Of a stretch of 11,184 nt of DNA, positions 7,711 to 11,184 are shown piece after piece. The notes under the pieces were generated by a model that saw nothing but the letters and a program-made list of their open reading frames with translations, made no database searches and was not told where the DNA came from. Position 1 is the first letter of the stretch. Each line of letters opens with the position of its first letter. The translations under genes were made by a program, and so were the position numbers. This stretch comes from Dehalococcoidia bacterium (GTDB lineage: Bacteria > Chloroflexota > Dehalococcoidia > GIF9 > UBA5629), in NCBI GenBank assembly GCA_030604795.1, contig JAUVVE010000012.1, positions 1 through 11,184 on the forward strand, in the 5' to 3' direction.

Positions 7711-7742
7711 CCTTCGTTGCATATCGCAGCTGTCAATGAAGG
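7711..7742. repeat. Inverted repeat (hairpin) just after the MBL-fold gene
   Basis: CCTTCGTTG (7711-7719) and CAATGAAGG (7734-7742) form a 9-bp stem with one G-U pair and a 14-base loop, beginning 1 bp after the stop codon. There is no T-tract behind it, so it is not a clear intrinsic terminator. It might stabilise the mRNA 3' end. Confidence 0.35.
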
Positions 7743-7746
7743 CTGC

Positions 7747-7853
7747 CTGTCATCCCGAGCGTAGCGAAGAATCCCTCGCCACTTCTTGTCCCCCAGTTAG
7801 GAGTTCCCGCTAAGATTGGCGTCATGAGACCCTTCACTGTCGCTCAGGACAAC
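7747..7853. repeat. Imperfect inverted repeat of the dispersed GTCAT..GAGCG..GCGAAG type
   Basis: The left arm (about 7747-7776, reading CTGTCATCCCGAGCGTAGCG and on into AAGAATCC) matches the reverse complement of the right arm (about 7824-7853, which reads GTTGTCCTGAGCGACAGTGA and on into AGGGTCTCAT). Shared positions include GT..TCC.GAGCG....GAAG..TC. A 47-bp centre separates the arms. Similar short palindromic units are scattered in intergenic DNA of many Chloroflexota and other bacterial genomes, where they behave like non-autonomous mobile repeats. Only one copy is present here, so mobility is inferred. It fills the gap between the convergent MBL-fold gene and trpB and may act as a weak bidirectional terminator. 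Confidence 0.5.
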
Positions 7854-7884
7854 GACTAAAGACTCTCGGTTGATCAGTCTCTAC

Positions 7885-9252
7885 TTATGCTTCTGCGTAG
7901 TCTACCACTGGCAGCTGGGCCAAAGCCTCCTTCACCAGCTTGTCGGGATACTCATAATCCTCAAGCCTGCCCGAGAGGTATTCATCATAGGCGGCCATGT
8001 CAAAGTGGCCATGTCCGCTATGAGCAAGCAGGATAGTCTTGCTTTCGCCTGATTTCTTGCACGCTAAAGCCTCATCTATGACTACCCTAATGGCATGGTT
8101 TGGTTCTGGGGCGGGGACGATGCCCTCAGTTCGTGCGAACTGGATGCCAGCTTCGAAAGTCGCCACCTGCGGTACTGCCTTAGCCTCCACAAGGCCGAGA
8201 TGATGGAGATGGCAGATTATGGGTGCCATGCCATGGTAACGCAGCCCGCCGGCGTGAATCTTCGGTGGGATAAAGGTATGGCCCAAGGTATACATCTTGA
8301 CGATGGGTGCCATGCCAGCGACATCACCGTAGTCCCAGGCATAAGGTCCCTTGGTCATGCTGGGACAGGCTGTAGGCTCAACATTGATGATGCGCAGATT
8401 CTGCTTCTTGCCTTCGATTTTGTCCTTGACGAACGGTAAGTACAGCCCGGCGAAGTTGCTGCCGCCACCGATACAGCCGACGATGATGTCAGGGTAGGCA
8501 TCAGCCTTCTCCATCGCTTTTTTGGCTTCCAGACCATTTATGGTCTGGTGGAGCAAGACGGAGTTGATGACGCTGCCTATGGAGTAGTACGTATCATCAC
8601 GGGGACCAGCATCCTCTATGGCCTCACTGATAGCAATGCCCAGACTGCCCGGCGAATCAGGGTCTTCAGCCAGAATCTTGCGCCCTATTTCGGTATCTGG
8701 ACTGGGACTGGGGACGCATTTCGCCCCCCAGGTCTCCATCAGGATGCGGCGGTACGGCTTCTGATTGTAGCTGACTTTCACCATATAGACCTTCAGCTCG
8801 ATGCCGAAGAACATGCAGCCCATTGCCAGGGCACTGCCCCATTGTCCGGCACCGGTCTCGGTAGTCATTCGCTTGATCCCGTCCTGTTTGGCATAGTAGG
8901 CTTGAGCCACGGCGGTGTTGGGCTTGTGGCTGCCAGCTTGGCTTGTCCCCTCATATTTGAAGAAGATCTTTGCTGGTGTATCCAAAGCTTTCTCAAGCCG
9001 GTACGCCCGATGCAATGCGGTGGGTCTCCACGTGCGGTAAATCTCTTGCACCTCTTCGGGAATCTCAATGTAGCGCTCCTGGCTGAACTCCTGGTCCCTT
9101 ATCGCCGAGGGAAACAGCGGAGGTGGCAGGATGGTAGGTTCCTTGGTGCCCGGGTGTAGTAACGGTGGCAATGGCTTGGGCAGATCAGGCAGGATGTTGT
9201 ACCACGAGGTAGGCATCTCCTTTTCACTCAGGATAAACTTTGTTTGTTTCAT
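7885..9252 (-). CDS. trpB: Tryptophan synthase beta chain-like protein, TrpB2 type, stand-alone
   Basis: This 455-residue PLP enzyme is predicted to make tryptophan from indole and serine in the cytoplasm. Length and motifs match TrpB2 rather than the standard TrpB1 (about 400). The N-terminal WYNILPDLP...PLPP..HPGT is typical of TrpB2. Lys110 in GSHKPNTA is the PLP Schiff-base lysine. TETGAGQWG (131-139) contains the catalytic Glu, and GGGSN (262-266) binds the PLP phosphate. LRYHGMAP and SGHGHFDMAAYDEYL are further TrpB2 hallmarks. The ATG at 9252 has a strong AGGAGGAG just upstream (9262-9255). No trpA or other trp gene is adjacent, as usual for TrpB2, some of which work without TrpA or have been proposed to act on other substrates (for example serine deamination). 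Here the upstream T-box with a Trp specifier argues for a true role in tryptophan supply. The gene is transcribed from its own promoter at 9672-9699 and controlled by attenuation. Confidence 0.95.
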   Translation of the reverse strand: MKQTKFILSEKEMPTSWYNILPDLPKPLPPLLHPGTKEPTILPPPLFPSAIRDQEFSQERYIEIPEEVQEIYRTWRPTALHRAYRLEKALDTPAKIFFKYEGTSQAGSHKPNTAVAQAYYAKQDGIKRMTTETGAGQWGSALAMGCMFFGIELKVYMVKVSYNQKPYRRILMETWGAKCVPSPSPDTEIGRKILAEDPDSPGSLGIAISEAIEDAGPRDDTYYSIGSVINSVLLHQTINGLEAKKAMEKADAYPDIIVGCIGGGSNFAGLYLPFVKDKIEGKKQNLRIINVEPTACPSMTKGPYAWDYGDVAGMAPIVKMYTLGHTFIPPKIHAGGLRYHGMAPIICHLHHLGLVEAKAVPQVATFEAGIQFARTEGIVPAPEPNHAIRVVIDEALACKKSGESKTILLAHSGHGHFDMAAYDEYLSGRLEDYEYPDKLVKEALAQLPVVDYAEA

Positions 9253-9254
9253 TT

Positions 9255-9262
9255 CTCCTCCT
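9255..9262 (-). promoter_or_regulatory. Ribosome binding site of trpB
   Basis: The minus strand reads AGGAGGAG immediately before AA and the ATG at 9252. This is a near-perfect Shine-Dalgarno match and fixes the start that gives the typical TrpB2 N-terminus. Confidence 0.8.
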
Positions 9263-9306
9263 TTTTCTTGTTAGCTTCTCTTGTGCTCGTAAAGTCCAGT
9301 TGCTGT

Positions 9307-9351
9307 CTATTCGTGGCCCTCTTGGGGCCACTTCCATGACATTGTTGACAT
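9307..9351 (-). CDS. Putative Trp-rich leader peptide (14 aa) between T-box terminator and trpB
   Basis: This small ORF encodes MSTMSWKWPQEGHE and ends in TAG at 9309-9307. Its ATG follows a perfect AGGAGG (9363-9358) by 6 bases, better than many real genes here. Two of its 14 codons are TGG (9336-9334 and 9330-9328), a strong excess for the rarest amino acid. The ORF lies directly after the intrinsic terminator of the T-box leader, so it would be translated only on read-through transcripts. It ends 54 bases before the trpB ATG. A hairpin in its second half (9313-9331) includes the second Trp codon. By analogy with the Bacillus subtilis rtpA (at) operon, where a T-box is followed by a Trp-codon leader peptide, I infer that ribosome stalling at these codons adds a second Trp-sensing step. 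It is not detected by standard gene finders because of its size. Translation is unproven. Confidence 0.6.
   Translation of the reverse strand: MSTMSWKWPQEGHE
9313..9331 (-). promoter_or_regulatory. GC-rich hairpin inside the leader peptide ORF
   Basis: On the minus strand GTGGCCC (9331-9325) pairs perfectly with GGGCCAC (9319-9313) around the loop CAAGA. The 5' arm contains the second Trp codon (9330-9328). No T-tract follows, so it is not an intrinsic terminator. A ribosome stalled on the Trp codons would keep it open, which makes it a candidate for the switching element of the leader peptide. Confidence 0.5.
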
Positions 9352-9363
9352 TTCAATCCTCCT

Positions 9364-9399
9364 GAAACAGAAAGCCTCTCGCCTAAGGGGCGAGAGGCT
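9364..9399 (-). terminator. Intrinsic terminator of the trpB T-box leader
   Basis: On the minus strand AGCCTCTCGCC (9399-9389) pairs perfectly over 11 bp with GGCGAGAGGCT (9383-9373), with a CCTTA loop, followed by TTCTGTTT. Its 5' arm and loop overlap the 3' strand of the antiterminator (CGC 9392-9390 plus CCCTT 9389-9385). The two structures are therefore mutually exclusive, as expected for T-box attenuation. Confidence 0.9.
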
Positions 9400-9665
9400 A
9401 GACCTTCGCGGTGCCACCCTTGTTGGTGCTTTACACCATCTCTCTTAGGTACAGCCCCAGTTTGTTGGGGGGCGATACCCTGGGTTCTGATAACGCTACC
9501 CCTGCGTCAAAGCCTACTCGTGCTTACTTGATTCAGCCTTTCGGTTCGCGGCTCCCGGGTCCATTCAACCTTGGCGCCGGCGTCAGCTTCCACCTATCCT
9601 GACTCTCTGTAGCCTCGCTTCAAGGCTTACTAGTCCCGTTCTCAGCCTTTGCTCTATTCAGTTGT
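9364..9665 (-). promoter_or_regulatory. T-box riboswitch (tRNA-Trp specific) controlling trpB
   Basis: This leader of about 300 nt has all main T-box elements. At the base of Stem I, CGGG (9638-9635) pairs with CCCG (9559-9556). The specifier loop has AGTA (9631-9628) facing GAA (9566-9564), the usual loop-E pair, with the specifier TGG (Trp) at 9563-9561. Above the loop, GCCTTG pairs with CAAGGT. The upper Stem I contains a GGTGGAAGC block. The T-box AAGGGTGGCACCGCG (9421-9407) forms the antiterminator: AAGGG with CCCTT (9389-9385), GCG (9409-9407) with CGC (9392-9390), leaving the bulge TGGCACC. The TGGC of that bulge would pair with a tRNA 3' end GCCA, matching the G73 discriminator of bacterial tRNA-Trp. 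Uncharged tRNA-Trp should stabilise the antiterminator and allow trpB transcription; charged tRNA lets the terminator at 9364-9399 form. The 5' end is inferred from the promoter. Confidence 0.93.
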
Positions 9666-9671
9666 GCCTAC

Positions 9672-9699
9672 ATTTTAGCATCTTTTTCGGGCTTGTCAA
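9672..9699 (-). promoter_or_regulatory. Predicted extended -10 sigma-70-type promoter of the trpB transcript
   Basis: On the minus strand the -35 is a consensus TTGACA (9699-9694), the spacer is 16 bp, and the -10 is TAAAAT (9677-9672) preceded by TG at 9680-9679 (TGC-TAAAAT). The transcript start would be near 9665, just before T-box Stem I, which supports the leader boundary. Confidence 0.8.
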
Positions 9700-9722
9700 G
9701 TTTCTTGTGCGGTTCGCGTTTG

Positions 9723-9772
9723 ATTGGTCACGATGTGCAAGGAAAACGACTCATGACTTCTGTCTGACCAAT
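9723..9772. repeat. Inverted repeat upstream of the trpB promoter
   Basis: ATTGGTCA (9723-9730) is perfectly repeated in inverted form as TGACCAAT (9765-9772), with 34 bases between. It lies 24 bp upstream of the -35 box. It could be a regulator binding site or chance; nothing else supports either. Confidence 0.3.
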
Positions 9773-10007
9773 GTGAGGATGTCCACCATGTGTGGCAAAC
9801 AGCCCTACGAATAATATCAAGCGGACGCATCGGCAGCCCGTGGGTGGTATTGCATTCATTTCACTGCACACATGGCGCGCACCGCTATAACAGCCTTTCT
9901 TTGGAGGAATTGACTCGGCCACTTCTGCCTAAACGGTTCAGCCCCCAGGAACTAAGAGACCCAGTCAGCAAAACGCTGAAGCGAAGGGGTTGAGCTTCAT
10001 AAAGGAT
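9773..10007. other. Intergenic region without a recognisable gene
   Basis: With the inverted repeat before it, this is the only stretch near 300 bp here without a gene or clear regulatory element. The plus strand has a 67-codon frame at 9790-9993. Its second half (SLSLEELTRPLLPKRFSPQE) looks protein-like, but its first half does not, and only a weak GAGG precedes the ATG. It may be a decayed gene end. I see no RNA gene, promoter or strong terminator. A 5-bp hairpin, TCAGC/GCTGA on the minus strand near 9969-9983, is too weak to call a terminator. Confidence 0.4.
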
Positions 10008-11184
10008 TCATGTGCTACCGTTGAGATAGGCGTCGATTGAGGCGGCAGCTCGTTTTCCGGCCCCCATGGCGCTGATAACTGTGGCCGCGCCGGTAACGAC
10101 ATCACCTCCTGCCCAGACCTTATCCTTTACCGTCTTGCCCGTTTCCTCGTCAGCCACTACTGTGCCACGTCTTGTGGTTTCCAAACCCTCTGTGGTTGAC
10201 GGAATAAGAGGATTGGGCGTTGTTCCTAGAGCCACAATTGCCACATCAACGTCGATGATGAACTCACTACCCTCTTTGACAATGGGACGACGACGGCCGC
10301 TGTCATCCGGTTCCCCCAACTCCATCTCGTAGCACTCCATACCTGTCACCCAGCCCTGGTCATTGCCTATGAACTGTTTGGGGTTGGTGAGGAGTTTAAA
10401 GATCATTCCTTCTTCCTCAGCGTTTTCCACCTCCTCGTGCCGTGCCGGCATCTCAGTTCGAGACCGCCGATAGACGATATAGACTTCATCAGCTCCGAGC
10501 CGTAGGGCACAACGGGCGGAGTCCATAGCTACATTCCCACCGCCAATCACAGCCACTCTCTTTCCTACCTTAATCGGGGTGTCATATTCAGGGAAGAGAT
10601 AAGCTTTCATTAGATTGACCCTGGTAAGGAATTCGTTAGCTGAGTATATACCGTTGAGATTCTCCCCAGGTATATCCAAAAACATGGGCAACCCCGCTCC
10701 GGTACCCAGGAAGACAGCATCATAGTCGCCTTCCAGTAGCTCGTCAACGGTAGCTAGCTTGCCCATGACTGAGTCAAGCCTGATATCCACACCCAGTGAC
10801 TTAACGAAGTCAACTTCACCCTGGACCATACTCTTGGGTAGCCTGAACTCAGGAATGCCATACATCAGTACTCCGCCGGCGACATGGAGCGCCTCGAAAA
10901 TGGTCACCGCATGCCCCAGCTTGGCCAAATCAGCGGCGCAGGTCAATCCGGCCGGACCTGAGCCAATCACAGCTACCTTTTTGCCTGTCGAGGGTGGTAG
11001 GTCAGGTGAAGAAGCCGGATTTGAGGCATGGCTTCGTTCCCAGTCAGCCACGTAGCGTTCCAAGCGGCCGACGGCGATCGGCGCCCCTTTTTTGCCCAGT
11101 GAACATACCTCTTCACACTGTGTCTCCTGAGGGCAAACTCGCCCACAAATGCCTGGCAGGCTGTTCTTGCTCTTGAGTATCCTC
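10008..11184 (-). CDS. NADPH-dependent glutamate synthase small subunit-like flavoprotein (GltD/homotetrameric GltA/NfnB/SudA family), 5' end outside window
   Basis: The frame runs from the TGA at 10010-10008 to the right edge without a stop, 391 codons visible, so the N-terminus is missing. An in-frame TTG at 11063 is not the start: conserved family sequence continues upstream (LPGICGRVCPQETQCEEVC, then LGKKGAPIAVGRLERYVADW). Its cysteines (visible residues 13, 17, 23, 27) are the usual N-terminal iron-sulfur ligands. Next come an FAD-binding Rossmann motif (VIGSGPAGL), an NADPH-binding one (VIGGGNVAMDSARCALRLGA, then YRRSRTEMPARHEE, with arginines suiting NADPH) and the C-terminal FAD block (WAGGDVVTGAATVISAMGAGKRAA). 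Members pass electrons between NADPH and iron-sulfur partners in glutamate synthesis, in ferredoxin:NADP transhydrogenation (Nfn) or in sulfide dehydrogenase. The partner gene, which would decide among these, would lie beyond the right edge. The gene is on the same strand as trpB but separated by 285 bp and trpB's own promoter. Confidence 0.92.
   Translation of the reverse strand, partial: RILKSKNSLPGICGRVCPQETQCEEVCSLGKKGAPIAVGRLERYVADWERSHASNPASSPDLPPSTGKKVAVIGSGPAGLTCAADLAKLGHAVTIFEALHVAGGVLMYGIPEFRLPKSMVQGEVDFVKSLGVDIRLDSVMGKLATVDELLEGDYDAVFLGTGAGLPMFLDIPGENLNGIYSANEFLTRVNLMKAYLFPEYDTPIKVGKRVAVIGGGNVAMDSARCALRLGADEVYIVYRRSRTEMPARHEEVENAEEEGMIFKLLTNPKQFIGNDQGWVTGMECYEMELGEPDDSGRRRPIVKEGSEFIIDVDVAIVALGTTPNPLIPSTTEGLETTRRGTVVADEETGKTVKDKVWAGGDVVTGAATVISAMGAGKRAAASIDAYLNGST

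Noticed and set aside
7855..7884. Intrinsic terminator for trpB
   Set aside because: Only a 5-bp stem (AGACT/AGTCT on the minus strand) followed by TTAG; too weak to call.
8548..9159. 203-codon plus-strand ORF opposite trpB
   Set aside because: It is antisense to a well-conserved TrpB2 gene and matches no family; the open frame follows from codon use on the other strand.
9313..9331. Second intrinsic terminator before trpB
   Set aside because: The hairpin is strong but is followed by GAATAGACAG, not a T-tract, and lies inside a translated-looking ORF.
9411..9602. 63-codon plus-strand ORF across the trpB leader
   Set aside because: It lies entirely over the T-box riboswitch on the other strand, has no good ribosome binding site and no protein-like character.
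11061..11063. TTG as start codon of the glutamate-synthase-like flavoprotein
   Set aside because: Conserved family sequence with the iron-sulfur cysteines continues upstream in the same frame to the window edge.

Overview
The window is about 11.2 kb of bacterial chromosome with mid-range GC content, densely packed with ordinary housekeeping-type genes. The best lineage guess is a member of the Chloroflexota, probably Dehalococcoidia-like. This is inferred from the yidC-jag-ileS gene order, a minimal YidC without the large periplasmic domain, a eukaryote-like IleRS2, a stand-alone TrpB2 and a GTCAT..GAGCG..GCGAAG type intergenic repeat. No sequence search was possible, so the lineage is not firm.

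Layout. Positions 1-5498 (+) carry a tight, probably co-transcribed cluster: the 3' part of a PQQ-like beta-propeller protein, the membrane insertase yidC, the KH/R3H protein jag (its ATG overlaps the yidC stop) and ileS. Converging on it from the minus strand is an HtrA-type serine protease (5523-6644) that I re-start at a lipoprotein signal peptide. A divergent promoter region (6645-6935) separates it from a metallo-beta-lactamase-fold hydrolase (6936-7709, +). That gene has a long 5' leader that looks folded. A 175-bp gap (7710-7884) holds an imperfect inverted repeat.

On the minus strand, 7885-9252 is a stand-alone TrpB2-type tryptophan synthase beta chain. Upstream of it is a complete regulatory unit reading on the minus strand: an extended -10 promoter (9672-9699), a T-box riboswitch with a TGG (Trp) specifier, an antiterminator and an intrinsic terminator. 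Between the terminator and trpB lies a 14-codon ORF with a strong Shine-Dalgarno sequence, encoding MSTMSWKWPQEGHE, with two Trp codons and a GC-rich hairpin. This suggests two-layer tryptophan control: T-box sensing of uncharged tRNA-Trp, followed by a Trp-codon leader peptide. It is the most interesting feature of the window. Positions 9723-10007 contain no convincing gene. From 10008 to the right edge (minus strand) lies most of an NADPH-dependent glutamate-synthase-small-subunit-like flavoprotein, whose N-terminus lies outside the window.

The second notable point is in ileS. The class I HIGH signature is replaced by Gly-Ile-His-His (GXHH), a swap I recall being linked to mupirocin hyper-resistance in a subset of IleRS2 enzymes.
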